From contig NZ_AUDH01000005.1 in assembly GCF_000425365.1 (NCBI RefSeq), forward strand, positions 124,001-188,000: a DNA stretch of 64,000 bases. The letters run 5' to 3'. Both the position numbers and the translations under genes were made by a program. Below the pieces are notes generated by a model. That model had not been told where the DNA came from and searched no databases. It saw only the letters and a list, made by a program, of their open reading frames with translations. Origin of the DNA: Rubritepida flocculans DSM 14296 (lineage in GTDB: Bacteria; Pseudomonadota; Alphaproteobacteria; Acetobacterales; Acetobacteraceae). This document shows positions 15,772-24,403 of the stretch, piece after piece. The stretch's first letter is position 1, and the number at the start of each line of letters is the position of its first letter.

Positions 15772-16404
15772 TCACCCCGCCGGCCGGGGCTGGCGGCAGC
15801 GCATGATCCAGTAGGTGTAGGGCGGCAGGCGGCGGTGCGTCACCTCGCCCGTCACCTCGGCGAAATACGGGCGGGCCAACGCCGCATAGCCCTCGGGGTC
15901 GCGCACGTTGCGCCCGCGGTCGAGGCTGATGATCAACCGCGCGATGGGGTTCTGATCGGGCACATAGACGTTGTCGAGCGTCACCACCCGCCCCTCGGGC
16001 TTGGTCACGCGCGCGAGCAGCCGGAACAGCTCCTCGCCCTGGCGGTCGTCCATGTGGTGCAGCACGGCCGAGACGATCACGAGGTCGAAGGGCGCGAGGC
16101 CGGCCGCGGCGGCCTCGTCGAAATAGCCGGCGTGCAGGGTCACGTCCCGGCCCGCATTCTCGGCCCGGCCGCGGGCCACATAATCCGCGTTGGGCTCGAA
16201 GCCGACATAGGCGACGGGGCCGAGATGGCGCGCCAGCGCCGCCGTGCCGCAGCCGATGTCGAGCACGCGCTCGCCGGGGCGGGGGCGCAGCACCTCCTCG
16301 GCGAAGCGGCGGCGGCTTTCGTCGGCGCCCAGCAGGCGTTGCAGCGCCTCATAGGCGCGGGGGTGGCGCAGCAGGGCCCAGGCGCCGGTGCTGCGCTCAG
16401 CCAT
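15772..16404 (-). CDS. class I SAM-dependent methyltransferase
   Basis: A 210-residue methyltransferase. The SAM-binding motif VLDIGCGTAALARHL lies at about residues 47-61, the acidic motif II region VGFEPNADYV follows, and FDLVIVSAVLHHMDD is motif IV/post. The C-terminal half is rich in Pro and aromatic residues (LPPYTYWIMRCRQ). The acceptor is unknown; the surroundings suggest a sugar or lipid-linked intermediate. It converges on the second GT-C-like gene (15 bp) and is divergent from the acetyltransferase at 16523. Confidence 0.85.
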   Translation of the reverse strand: MAERSTGAWALLRHPRAYEALQRLLGADESRRRFAEEVLRPRPGERVLDIGCGTAALARHLGPVAYVGFEPNADYVARGRAENAGRDVTLHAGYFDEAAAAGLAPFDLVIVSAVLHHMDDRQGEELFRLLARVTKPEGRVVTLDNVYVPDQNPIARLIISLDRGRNVRDPEGYAALARPYFAEVTGEVTHRRLPPYTYWIMRCRQPRPAG

Positions 16405-16522
16405 GGCGGGAGGCGGGGATGCTCATGCGCGGCCGAGTGCCCGAGCCCCGCGCCCCTGTCCAGCCCATCTTCCGCCCGCATCGTCTGGCCGCGCCCCGCG
16501 GCGGCGTGGTATGCGGCTGCCC

Positions 16523-17185
16523 ATGAAGGATCTCGTGATCTTCGGCGCGGGCGACATCGCGCAGCTCGCCCATGTCTACTTCACGCAGGATTCCCCGCGC
16601 CGGGTCGCCGCCTTCACCGTGGACGCCGCCTACCGCCAGGCCGAGAGCTTCATGGGCCTGCCGCTGGTGCCCTTCGAGGAGCTGCCCGCCCGCTTCCCGC
16701 CCGACCGCTACGACGCCTTCGTGGCGCTGAGCTACGCGAAGCTGAACCGGCTGCGGGCCGAGAAATGCGCCGCGCTGCGCGCGCTGGGCTATCGCCTCGC
16801 CAGCTACGTCTCCTCCCGCGCCACGGTGTTCGGGGATCTCACGGCGGGCGACAACGCCTTCATCCTCGAGGACAACACCATCCAGCCCTTCGTGCGGATC
16901 GGCGACAACGTCACGCTCTGGTCGGGCAACCACATCGGCCATCACAGCGTGATCGAGGACGACGTGTTCATCGCCTCCCATGTCGTCGTCTCGGGGGGGG
17001 TGCGCATCGGCCAGGGCTGCTTCATCGGGGTGAACGCCACGCTGCGCGACCACATCACCCTCGGGCCGCGCTGCGTGGTGGGCGCGGGGGCGCTGCTGCT
17101 GGCCGACGCCGAGGCCGAGGGCGTCTACATGGGCCAGGCGACGGAGCGGGCGCGCGTGCCCTCCTCGCGACTGCGGGGCATCTGA
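16523..17185 (+). CDS. NeuD/PglD-like sugar acetyltransferase
   Basis: A 220-residue cytosolic enzyme with the two-part NeuD/PglD layout. The N-terminal Rossmann-like half begins KDLVIFGAGDIAQLAHVYF; the C-terminal left-handed beta-helix shows hexapeptide repeats such as FVRIGDNVTLWSGNHIGHHS and ISHVVVSGGVRIGQGCFIGVN-type turns (about residues 115-190). The His-His pair in GNHIGHHS is a good candidate for the catalytic histidine region. It likely acetylates an amino sugar made by the nearby aminotransferase (18147). An in-frame ATG at 16511 is an alternative start. It is followed after 5 bp by the beta-propeller gene. Confidence 0.82.
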   Translation: MKDLVIFGAGDIAQLAHVYFTQDSPRRVAAFTVDAAYRQAESFMGLPLVPFEELPARFPPDRYDAFVALSYAKLNRLRAEKCAALRALGYRLASYVSSRATVFGDLTAGDNAFILEDNTIQPFVRIGDNVTLWSGNHIGHHSVIEDDVFIASHVVVSGGVRIGQGCFIGVNATLRDHITLGPRCVVGAGALLLADAEAEGVYMGQATERARVPSSRLRGI

Positions 17186-17190
17186 GCGGG

Positions 17191-18102
17191 ATGCAGCGCT
17201 GGCGGCCGCTCGGCCATGTCCATGTGGCGGCGGGCGAATCGCCCTGGCATGCGAGCCACGCCACCTACCCCACCCCGCTGTCGCTGCCCGATGGCCGGCT
17301 GCGCGTGTTCTTCTCGCCGCGCGACGCCAAGGGGCGCTCCTCCATCTTCTCGCTCGACCTCGCCCTGGAGGGGGAGCGCTTCGAAAGGCTCGGCCCGCCC
17401 GACGGGCCCTGGCTTGAGCCCGGGCCCCGCGGGGCCTTCGACGACGCCGGCGCCTCGGTCGCCTGGGTGGGGATGCTGCCCGATGGCGGCGTCGAGTGCC
17501 TCTATCTCGGCTGGTCGCTCGGGGTCAGCGTGCCCTTCCGCACCGCGATCGGCCGCGCCACCGCCCCGCCCGGCGCGCGCCGGATGACGCGCGATTCGCC
17601 CGCCCCCCTGCTCGACCGCTCGGCCGAGGATCCCTTCGTGCTGGGCTACCCCTGGGCGCTCGATGTCGGGGCGGAGCGCTGGCTCTGGTATGGCACGCAT
17701 CTCTCCTGGGGCGAGGGGTGGCTCGAGATGGACCATCCCATCCGCCGCGCCGTGCGCGGGCCCGATGGGCTCTGGCGGCGCGACGAGGCGCCCTGCCTGC
17801 GCCCCGCGGGCGGGGAGGAGTTCGCCCTCTCCCGCCCCAGCCTGCTGCGCGACGCGGGCGGCTGGCACATGTGGTATTGCCGCCGCCTGCCCGAATACCG
17901 GCTGGGCTACGCCCATTCGGCGGATGGGCTGCGCTGGCGGCGCGACGACGCGGCGCTGCGCTTTCCCGAGGCGGCGGGCTGGGAGGAAGGGGTGCGCTGC
18001 TACCCCGCCGTCTTCGACCATGGCGGGCGGCGCTACATGCTGCACAACGGGGCGGGCTACGGGCGGTCGGGCTTCGGGCTGGCGGTGCTGGAAACCGGCT
18101 GA
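17191..18102 (+). CDS. glycosidase-like five-bladed beta-propeller protein (GH43/GH32-clan-like)
   Basis: A 303-residue protein with repeated blade patterns: SHATYPTPLSLPDGRLRVFFSPRD near the start, then SVAWVGMLPDGGVECLYLGW-type, EDPFVLGYPWALD, SRPSLLRDAGGWHMWYC and YPAVFDHGGRRYMLHNG. These W/Y-rich strands with acidic residues resemble glycoside-hydrolase propellers of the GH43/GH32 clan and related proteins found in glycan-synthesis clusters. No signal peptide, so it may act on nucleotide- or lipid-linked sugar in the cytosol, or be a transferase. It is in one operon with the acetyltransferase. Enzymatic role is not established. Confidence 0.7.
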   Translation: MQRWRPLGHVHVAAGESPWHASHATYPTPLSLPDGRLRVFFSPRDAKGRSSIFSLDLALEGERFERLGPPDGPWLEPGPRGAFDDAGASVAWVGMLPDGGVECLYLGWSLGVSVPFRTAIGRATAPPGARRMTRDSPAPLLDRSAEDPFVLGYPWALDVGAERWLWYGTHLSWGEGWLEMDHPIRRAVRGPDGLWRRDEAPCLRPAGGEEFALSRPSLLRDAGGWHMWYCRRLPEYRLGYAHSADGLRWRRDDAALRFPEAAGWEEGVRCYPAVFDHGGRRYMLHNGAGYGRSGFGLAVLETG

Positions 18103-18111
18103 AGCCGGCGC

Positions 18112-18139
18112 TTTACGCCCCTCGCGATCCCCTCTAAGC
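18112..18139 (+). promoter_or_regulatory. putative promoter of the sugar aminotransferase gene
   Basis: TTTACG (18112-18117) and CTAAGC (18134-18139) are 16 bp apart and end 7 bp before the ATG at 18147, the same arrangement as before hldD. Confidence 0.35.
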
Positions 18140-18146
18140 GCGGGCA

Positions 18147-19289
18147 ATGCTCCCGCGCATCCCCTTCAACTGGCCCACCCTGGTCGGCGCCGAATTCGAA
18201 CATGTGCGCACCGCGCTGAGCCGGGGCAAGCTCTCGGGCAATGGCGACTTCACCCGCCGCTGCCAGGCGCTGCTGGAGGAGCGCACCGGCGCGGCCCGGG
18301 CGCTGCTCACGCACTCGGCCACGGGGGCGCTGGAGATGGCCGCCATCCTCGCCGGCATCGAGCCGGGGGATGAGGTCATCATGCCCTCCTTCACCTTCTG
18401 CTCGACGGCGAACGCGGTGGTGCTGCGCGGCGGCGTGCCGGTCTTCGTGGACATCCGCCCCGACACGCTCAACATCGACGAGACCGCCATCGAGGCCGCG
18501 ATCACCCCGCGCACCAAGGCCATCTCGGTGGTGCACTACGCCGGCGTGGCGGCGCAGATGGACGCGATCATGGAGATCGCGGAGCGCCACGGCCTCGCCG
18601 TGATGGAGGACGCGGCGCAGGCCCTGCATGCGAGCTTCCGCGGCAAGCCGCTCGGCAGCTTCGGCATGGCCGCCGCCATCTCCTTCCACGAGACGAAGAA
18701 TCTCATCTCCGGCGAGGGCGGTGCGCTGCTGGTGAACGACCCCGAACTCGCGCTGCGCGCCGAGATCGTCTGGGAGAAGGGCACCAACCGCGCCCAGTTC
18801 GCCCGCGGCGAGGTGGCCCGCTACACCTGGGTGGACATCGGCTCCTCCTTCCTGCCTTCGGAGATCACGGCGGCCTTCCTACTCGCCCAGCTCGAGGCGG
18901 GGCCGGAGGTGACGGCCCAGCGCCTCGCCGCCTGGGAGCGCTACCACGCCCTGCTCGCCCCGCTGGAGGCGGCGGGCCGCCTCGCCCGGCCGCGCGTACC
19001 GCAGGAATGCGGGCACAACGGGCACATCTACTTCGTGCTGGTGCCCGAGGCCGCGCAGCGCGACCCCGCGCTCGAGCGCCTCGCCGCGCTCGGGGTGAAC
19101 GCGGTGATGCACTATGTGCCGCTGCACTCCTCCCCCGCCGGGCTGCGCTACGGGCGCGCCGCGGGGCCCATGACCGTGACGGACGAGCTCTCCGCCCGGC
19201 TGATCCGCCTGCCGCTGCACCCGCGCCTCACGCCCGAGGAGCAGGCGCGGGTCGTGCGCGCGCTGGCCGACGTGCTCGGCCCGGGCTGA
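18147..19289 (+). CDS. DegT/DnrJ/EryC1/StrS sugar aminotransferase, WecE (RffA)-like
   Basis: PLP-dependent aminotransferase (380 residues) acting on a nucleotide-linked 4-keto-6-deoxy sugar. The N-terminus IPFNWPTLVGAEFEHVRTAL and GKLSGNGDFTRRC are characteristic of the WecE/RffA group (dTDP-4-amino-4,6-dideoxygalactose transaminase). PSFTFCSTANAVVLRGGVPVF and the PLP lysine in SFHETKNLISGEGGAL (about residue 183) are clear. With the acetyltransferase upstream it could give dTDP-Fuc4NAc; with the formyltransferase at 22723 it could give an N-formyl sugar. It ends 5 bp before the WbqC gene. Confidence 0.88.
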   Translation: MLPRIPFNWPTLVGAEFEHVRTALSRGKLSGNGDFTRRCQALLEERTGAARALLTHSATGALEMAAILAGIEPGDEVIMPSFTFCSTANAVVLRGGVPVFVDIRPDTLNIDETAIEAAITPRTKAISVVHYAGVAAQMDAIMEIAERHGLAVMEDAAQALHASFRGKPLGSFGMAAAISFHETKNLISGEGGALLVNDPELALRAEIVWEKGTNRAQFARGEVARYTWVDIGSSFLPSEITAAFLLAQLEAGPEVTAQRLAAWERYHALLAPLEAAGRLARPRVPQECGHNGHIYFVLVPEAAQRDPALERLAALGVNAVMHYVPLHSSPAGLRYGRAAGPMTVTDELSARLIRLPLHPRLTPEEQARVVRALADVLGPG

Positions 19290-19294
19290 GGCGC

Positions 19295-20008
19295 GTGGCC
19301 CGCACCGTCGTCGTCACCCAGTCGAACTACCTGCCCTGGCGGGGCTGGTTCGACATGCTGCGCCAGGCCGATGCGCTGGTGATCCTCGACAGCGTGCAAT
19401 ACACCCGGCGCGACTGGCGCAACCGCAACCGCATCAAGACGCCGCAGGGCCTCGTCTGGCTCACCGTGCCGGTGGAGGCCAAGGGGAAATACCACCAGGC
19501 GGTGGACGAGACGCGCATCCAGGGCCGCGACTGGGCGGAGCAGCACCTGCGCGCCATCGCCCTCGCCTATGCCCGCGCCCGGCACCACGCCGAGGTCTTC
19601 CCCTGGCTGGAGGCGGTGCTGCGCGCCGCCGCCGGGGAGGAGCTGCTCAGCCGCATGAACGAGCGGCTGATCCGCGCCTTCTGCGACCGGCTCGGCCTCG
19701 GCCTGTCCATCACGCGCGATGCGGACCACATCCCCCGCGCGGAGCTGCCCGGGCTCGACCCCTCCGAGCGGCTGGCGGCGCTGGCCGAGGCGGTGGGCGC
19801 CACGCGCTACCTCTCGGGCCCCGCGGCCCAGGCCTATCTGGACCCCGCCCCCTTCGCCCGGCGCGGCATCGAGATCGCCTGGATGGATTATTCGGGCTAC
19901 CCGCCCTACCCGCAGCTCTGGGGCGAGTTCGAGCCCGCCGTCTCGGTGGTGGACCTGATGCTGAACACGGGCCCCGAGGCGCCCCGGCTGCTGGGCCGGC
20001 CCGACTGA
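19295..20008 (+). CDS. WbqC family protein
   Basis: A 237-residue protein of the WbqC family, found in O-antigen and other polysaccharide clusters and sometimes suggested to attach amino acids or acyl groups to amino sugars. The family signature VVTQSNYLPWRGWFDML is at the N-terminus, followed by LDSVQYTRRDWRNRNRIKT and DYSGYPPYPQLWGEFEP near the C-terminus. GTG 19295 is the start, as the signature begins a few residues later. It is in one unit with the aminotransferase and probably modifies that enzyme's amino-sugar product. Confidence 0.85.
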   Translation: MARTVVVTQSNYLPWRGWFDMLRQADALVILDSVQYTRRDWRNRNRIKTPQGLVWLTVPVEAKGKYHQAVDETRIQGRDWAEQHLRAIALAYARARHHAEVFPWLEAVLRAAAGEELLSRMNERLIRAFCDRLGLGLSITRDADHIPRAELPGLDPSERLAALAEAVGATRYLSGPAAQAYLDPAPFARRGIEIAWMDYSGYPPYPQLWGEFEPAVSVVDLMLNTGPEAPRLLGRPD

Positions 20009-20070
20009 AGGCCGCTTGAAAACACCGGCGGGTCGGCCGCCCGCATTCTCGCACGGTCTCTTGAGGCGGG

Positions 20071-20889
20071 TCACACGCCGCGCCGGGCGGCCTGCGTCTC
20101 CAGGTATTCGCGCACCGACCGCGGCTGCGGGTGCTGGAAGCCCAGCAACTGGCGCAGCGCCTTGTCCTGGGTGAAGCCCTCGCCGAGATAGGCCGGCAGG
20201 TCGATCTGCTGGCGCATCATCGCGATGGTATAGACATGGTTCACCGCGCGCCGGTCGCGGTTCGTGCGGTTCTGCCCGCCGCCATGCCAGATCATGCAGT
20301 CGAGCACCAGGAAGCTGCCCGCCGGGGCTTCCACCTGGCGGCGCTGGGCCCGCAGCACGGGCTCGGAGGGGAAGGCCTCCTCCTTGTGCGAGGCGGGGAT
20401 CACCCAGGTCGCGCCGTTTTCGGCGGTGAAGGGGTCGAGGCAGAACAGCGCGTTCAGCGCCAGCGGGCGCGTGCTGACGAAATGCTGGTAGGGCAGGTCC
20501 CGGTGGTAGGGGGACTGGCTGTAGCGCTCGCTCTCGGCCGGGTTCAGGATGCCGTTCTGCTGGTTCAGGATGAAGCCCGGCCCGATCAGCGCCTCGCACA
20601 GCGCAAGGATGCGCGGGTTGGCGGCCAGCGCCAGGAAGCGCGGGTCATCGGCCAGCGGGCAGCGCAGCAGATCGGCCTCGCCCACGCGCCGACGCAGATC
20701 GGCGAGCTCGTCCGACGCCGCCTTGCGGCGCAGCGCCTCGAAGCCCTCGCGCAGCCCCTCGAGCTCCGCCGGGCTGAGCCCCGCATCCACCACCGCGTAG
20801 CCGAGCAGGCGCAGCGTCTCCGCCGCCTCCTCGATGGCGGTGTTCGCCTGGTTCGCGATGCGCACCCCGTAGCGCGGCGTGGCGTCCAT
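20071..20889 (-). CDS. phytanoyl-CoA dioxygenase (PhyH) family protein
   Basis: A 272-residue non-haem Fe(II)/2-oxoglutarate oxygenase. The iron facial triad is visible as SPYHRDLPYQ (His and Asp) and the later WHGGGQNRTNRDRRAVN, which holds the distal His and the Arg that binds 2-oxoglutarate. LRLLGYAVVDAGLSPAELE at the N-terminus is standard for PhyH proteins. Bacterial members hydroxylate small molecules or lipid/sugar precursors; the substrate here is unknown. Its position between WbqC and a GT2 gene suggests tailoring of the glycan or its carrier. Confidence 0.82.
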   Translation of the reverse strand: MDATPRYGVRIANQANTAIEEAAETLRLLGYAVVDAGLSPAELEGLREGFEALRRKAASDELADLRRRVGEADLLRCPLADDPRFLALAANPRILALCEALIGPGFILNQQNGILNPAESERYSQSPYHRDLPYQHFVSTRPLALNALFCLDPFTAENGATWVIPASHKEEAFPSEPVLRAQRRQVEAPAGSFLVLDCMIWHGGGQNRTNRDRRAVNHVYTIAMMRQQIDLPAYLGEGFTQDKALRQLLGFQHPQPRSVREYLETQAARRGV

Positions 20890-20940
20890 GGCCCGCGGCC
20901 TCCCCTTTGCCGGATCGCCTGATAGGGGGGCGGGCGGCCC

Positions 20941-20968
20941 TCGCCAAGCGGGGGGTTTTCGTCTAGGC
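20941..20968 (+). promoter_or_regulatory. putative promoter of the first GT2 gene
   Basis: TCGCCA (20941-20946) and CTAGGC (20963-20968), 16 bp apart, with a TTTT run in the spacer, end 33 bp before the GTG start at 21002. Confidence 0.35.
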
Positions 20969-21001
20969 GGGCCGTGCCGCCCCTTCGCGTCGGATCCGCC
21001 C

Positions 21002-21955
21002 GTGAAGCTCTCGATCGTCTCGACGCTCTATCGCTCGGCCCCCGGCCTCGAGGAGTTCCACCGCCGCTGCATGGCGGCGGCCGAGCCGCTCTTCGAGGAG
21101 ATCGAGATGATTCTCGTGGACGACGGCTCGCCCGACGAGAGCCTGCGGATCGCGCTTGCGATCCAGGCGCGGGATCCGCGCGTGGTGGTGGCCGAGCTCG
21201 CGCGCAATTTCGGCCATCACAAGGCGATGATGACGGGGCTCAGGCTCGCCACCGGCGATCTGGTCTTCCTCCTCGACAGCGACCTCGAGGAGCCGCCCGA
21301 ATCCCTCGCCGCCTTCCACGCGAAGCTCCTGGGCGAGGGCTGGGACGTGGTCTATGGCGTGCAGCCCGCCCGCCGCGGCGGCTGGTTCGAGCGCGTGACG
21401 GGCGAGGCCTTCTACCGGCTGATGGAGGCGCTGTCGGACCGCAGCATCCCGCGCAACCTGCTCACCGCCCGGCTGATGCGGCGCGACTATGTGGCCGCGC
21501 TGACGGCGCACGAGGACCGCAGCTTCCAGATGTCCGATCTCTGGGTGCTCACCGGCTTCCGCCAGGCGCCCATGGAGGTGGCGAAGCTCTCCCTCTCGCC
21601 CACCACCTACACGCTCGGCCGGCGCCTACGCATGGCGGTGGAGCATCTGACCACCACATCGACGCGGCTGCTCCACCTCGTCTTCTACGCCGGGCTCGCG
21701 CTGTCGGGGCTGGCGGTGGCGGTCACGCTGGTGCTGCTGCTGCGCTACCTCACCCATGGGGTGGCGATGGCGGGCTGGACCTCGGTCTTCCTCTCGGTCT
21801 GGTTCTTCGGGGGGCTGATCGTGCTGGTGCTCGGCATACTCGGCATCTACATCGCCGCGCTGCTCGAGGAATCGAAGCGCCGGCCCTACACGCATCTGCG
21901 GGCGCTGCACCGCGCGCCGGGCGGCCCCCCGACGGAAAAGGATCCTTCTCCATGA
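21002..21955 (+). CDS. GT2 glycosyltransferase with two C-terminal TM segments (ArnC/GtrB/DPM1-like)
   Basis: A 317-residue family 2 glycosyltransferase of the type that loads a sugar from a nucleotide donor onto undecaprenyl phosphate at the cytosolic membrane face. Donor-site motifs are EMILVDDGSPDESL (about residues 35-48), ARNFGHHKAMMTGL and LLDSDLEEPPE, the D-x-D-like metal motif with the EEPPE tail seen in ArnC. Two hydrophobic helices follow (about residues 225-255 and 260-290). The GTG at 21002 begins the VKLSIVSTLYRS strand. The stop overlaps the start of the next methyltransferase (ATGA). It is paralogous to the GT2 at 23409. Confidence 0.88.
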   Translation: MKLSIVSTLYRSAPGLEEFHRRCMAAAEPLFEEIEMILVDDGSPDESLRIALAIQARDPRVVVAELARNFGHHKAMMTGLRLATGDLVFLLDSDLEEPPESLAAFHAKLLGEGWDVVYGVQPARRGGWFERVTGEAFYRLMEALSDRSIPRNLLTARLMRRDYVAALTAHEDRSFQMSDLWVLTGFRQAPMEVAKLSLSPTTYTLGRRLRMAVEHLTTTSTRLLHLVFYAGLALSGLAVAVTLVLLLRYLTHGVAMAGWTSVFLSVWFFGGLIVLVLGILGIYIAALLEESKRRPYTHLRALHRAPGGPPTEKDPSP

Positions 21956-22578
21956 GCACCGAGGCGCTGCTGCAGCGCGTGGCCCGCTACTACGCCGGGC
22001 GGCTGGCCGAGCACGGGCCGACGCCGCGCGGCGTGGACTGGAACGGCGAGGAATCCCAGCGCCTGCGCCATGCGCAGTTCCTCCGCCTCCTGGGCGGCGA
22101 GCCCGAGGCCTCAGTGCTGGACCTCGGCTGCGGCTATGGCGATTTCCTCGACTTCCTGCGCGCCCAGGGCCATCGCGGCGCCTATGCCGGCTGGGACGTG
22201 GCCCCCGAGATGATCGCGGCCGCCCGCGCCCGGCATGGCGAGGGGGAGGGTGTGTGCTGGCATGTCGGCGCCACGCCCGATGCCCCGGCCGACTACGCCA
22301 TCGCCTCGGGCGTGCTCAACGTGAAGGGCGAGACCGGCGAGGCCGAATGGGCCGAGTATGTGCTGGGCGTGATCGAGACGCTGGCTCAGGCCGGGCGGCG
22401 CGGCTTCGGCTTCAACCTGCTCTCCCTCTCCTCGGACCCGGAGAAGCGGCGGCCGCACCTCTACTACGCCGACCCGGCCGGGATGCTGCGCCACTGCCTC
22501 GACCGCTACGGCCGCCATGTGGCGCTGCTGCAGGATTACGGGCTGTGGGAGTTCACCGTGCTGGTGCGGCGGGGGTGA
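21952..22578 (+). CDS. class I SAM-dependent methyltransferase
   Basis: A 208-residue methyltransferase translationally coupled (ATGA overlap) to the preceding GT2 gene. SAM motif VLDLGCGYGDFLDFL is at about residues 59-73 and YAGWDVAPEMIAAAR is the acidic-loop motif. The lack of any membrane segment places it in the cytosol. SGVLNVKGETGEAEWAEYV and HLYYADPAGMLRHC are not diagnostic for an acceptor. Coupling to the GT2 suggests it methylates the same sugar or its lipid-linked form. Confidence 0.82.
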   Translation: MSTEALLQRVARYYAGRLAEHGPTPRGVDWNGEESQRLRHAQFLRLLGGEPEASVLDLGCGYGDFLDFLRAQGHRGAYAGWDVAPEMIAAARARHGEGEGVCWHVGATPDAPADYAIASGVLNVKGETGEAEWAEYVLGVIETLAQAGRRGFGFNLLSLSSDPEKRRPHLYYADPAGMLRHCLDRYGRHVALLQDYGLWEFTVLVRRG

Positions 22579-22722
22579 CGACGGCGGCGGCATGACGGCC
22601 CGCCCCCGTCGCGCGCGCCAGGGCGCCGCCGCCCGAGGGGGCAGGCCGCGCCGGGGCCCGGCAGGGCGGCCGCGCGCCGACGCAGAGGGAGGGAGAGCAG
22701 CGGCCGCTGGTGGAAGGCCGGG

Positions 22723-23412
22723 TCAGCCGGCAGGCAGGGCGGCGCAATAGCGCTCCGCGAAGCGCAGCAGATCCTCGTCCACCAGCGGGAAACGGGGCGT
22801 GGGGCCCGGCGGGGGGAGATCGGCCCTGGGCCAGTCCAGCCCCGTCTCGGGCGAGAAGCGCAGCTCCCCCGCGCCGATGGAGCGCACCACCTGCAGCAGC
22901 AGCGGCAGAGAGGTCTCGAACAGCCTGCGGCCGAGCGCGGCGCGGCTGTCGCTGCGGGCCACCGGGGCGCAGCCCTGGGCCAGGATCGGCCCCTGGTCGA
23001 GCGTCGCGTCCACCAGATGCACGGTGACGCCGCACATGCGCATGCCCTGCTCGAGCGTGCGCCGCAGCGCGCCGAAGCCCGGGAACATGGGCAGCAGCGA
23101 GAGGTGCAGGTTGAACACCCGGCCGCGCATCTGCCCCAGCACCTCCTCGGAGAGGAGGCGGTTGAAGGTGAGGCCGAGCCACTCCGCCCCCGTCTCGCGC
23201 AGCAGGGCCGCCAGATCGGGATGATAGGCCCCGGCGCCGGGCGGGATCAGGCGGCAGGGCACGCCCCGCGCCTCGGCCAGCTCGGCGATCGGCGAGGGGC
23301 GGTCCGTCGCCACCGCCACGACCGAGACGGGCAGCAGCCCCGCCTCCGTCGCCTCCAGCACCGCCTGCAGGGCCCTGCCCTGCCCGCTGACCGCCCAGGC
23401 GAGCCGCTTCAC
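22723..23412 (-). CDS. formyltransferase family protein (Fmt/PurN-like fold), probable sugar N-formyltransferase
   Basis: A 229-residue formyl-H4folate-dependent transferase. The catalytic Asn-His-Asp arrangement is seen in VFNLHLSLLPMFPGFGA (N-x-H, about residues 105-121) and HLVDATLDQGPILAQ (Asp, about 135-150). The N-terminal VKRLAWAVSGQGRALQAVL matches the GART-like fold. It lacks the C-terminal tRNA-binding domain of Fmt and is not in a purine context. Its GTG start overlaps the stop of the GT2 at 23409 (GTGA), so the pair is coupled. That mirrors the ArnA-formyltransferase/ArnC partnership and suggests N-formylation of the amino sugar. Confidence 0.82.
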   Translation of the reverse strand: MKRLAWAVSGQGRALQAVLEATEAGLLPVSVVAVATDRPSPIAELAEARGVPCRLIPPGAGAYHPDLAALLRETGAEWLGLTFNRLLSEEVLGQMRGRVFNLHLSLLPMFPGFGALRRTLEQGMRMCGVTVHLVDATLDQGPILAQGCAPVARSDSRAALGRRLFETSLPLLLQVVRSIGAGELRFSPETGLDWPRADLPPPGPTPRFPLVDEDLLRFAERYCAALPAG

Positions 23413-24353
23413 GACGGGTCTTCCCCGCCGTGGATGCGGCGGACGAGCCAGCGCGGGCGCGCCTTCGTCTCGGTGTAGAGCTGGGCGATGTAGAGGCCGA
23501 TGACGCCGAGCGACATGATGGTGAGCCCGCCCAGGAACCAGATGGAGAGGATGAGCGAGGCGAAGCCGACCAGCATCTCCTTCCCCCAGAGCAGGCGCAG
23601 CGCCAGCACCACGAGGCCCACGACCAGCGAGATGGCGGCGATGCTCGAGCCCACGAGGAAGACGAGGTGCAGGGGCCGGGCGGAGAAGGCGACGATGGAG
23701 CGCAGCGCCAGCGCCAGGCGCCGCTTGAAGTCGTAGGTAGAGACCTCGCGGTTGATCACGCGCTCCACCCGCACCGGAACCTGGCGGAAGCCCGGCCAGG
23801 CATAGAGGCCGCCCAGGAAGATGTTGCGCTCGGGCAGGCTGAGCAGCGCCTGCACATAGGCCCGGCGCATCAGCCGCACATGGCAGATGTTCTCCTGGGT
23901 GCGGGTCTCCGAGAGCAGGTTGAACAGCCGCCAGAACAGCCCGCTCGCCCACTGGCGCGCGCGCGAGCCGACCCTCTGGTCATGGTGGCCATAGACCACG
24001 TCCGCCCCTTCCCGCTCCAGCACCTCGGCGAATCGGATCAGCAGTTCGGGCGGCTCCTCCAGGTCGGAATCCACGAGGAAGACGCGCTCGCCGCGCGCAT
24101 GGGTCAGCCCGGCCAGGATCGCGGCGTGGTGGCCGAAATTGCGGCTGAGCTCGATGACGCGGATGCGCGGATCGGCCCGTGCGACGCGCAGGGCGATCTC
24201 CAGCGCATCGTCGGGCGAGCCGTCGTCCACCACCACGATCTCGTGCGAGGCGCTCACCGCCTCGGCCGCCGCCCTGGCCCGGGCCAGGAAGGCCTCGATA
24301 TAGGGGGCGGAGCGGTAGAGCGTCGTGACGACCGAGAGTTCGGGCTGTGGCAT
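23409..24353 (-). CDS. GT2 glycosyltransferase with two C-terminal TM segments (ArnC/GtrB-like)
   Basis: A 314-residue undecaprenyl-phosphate-sugar-synthase-like enzyme. It begins PELSVVTTLYRSAPYIEAFL and has EIVVVDDGSPDDALEIAL, LSRNFGHHAAILAGL and LVDSDLEEPPELLIRF, closely matching its paralogue at 21002. The C-terminal third has two hydrophobic helices (about residues 225-250 and 262-290). Coupling to the formyltransferase gene by a 4-bp overlap suggests that the sugar it loads is formylated before or after transfer. In the Arn pathway formylation is required before ArnC acts. Confidence 0.88.
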   Translation of the reverse strand: MPQPELSVVTTLYRSAPYIEAFLARARAAAEAVSASHEIVVVDDGSPDDALEIALRVARADPRIRVIELSRNFGHHAAILAGLTHARGERVFLVDSDLEEPPELLIRFAEVLEREGADVVYGHHDQRVGSRARQWASGLFWRLFNLLSETRTQENICHVRLMRRAYVQALLSLPERNIFLGGLYAWPGFRQVPVRVERVINREVSTYDFKRRLALALRSIVAFSARPLHLVFLVGSSIAAISLVVGLVVLALRLLWGKEMLVGFASLILSIWFLGGLTIMSLGVIGLYIAQLYTETKARPRWLVRRIHGGEDPS

Positions 24354-24403
24354 CGCCCGCTTCTACGCCCGCCGATCGCGAAAGGCCACTTGCGCGCGCC
24401 CGC

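Noticed and set aside
22579-22722. Possible small gene between the methyltransferase and the formyltransferase.
   Set aside because: GC-rich intergenic sequence with no ribosome-binding site or plausible protein; treated as the spacer between convergent genes.
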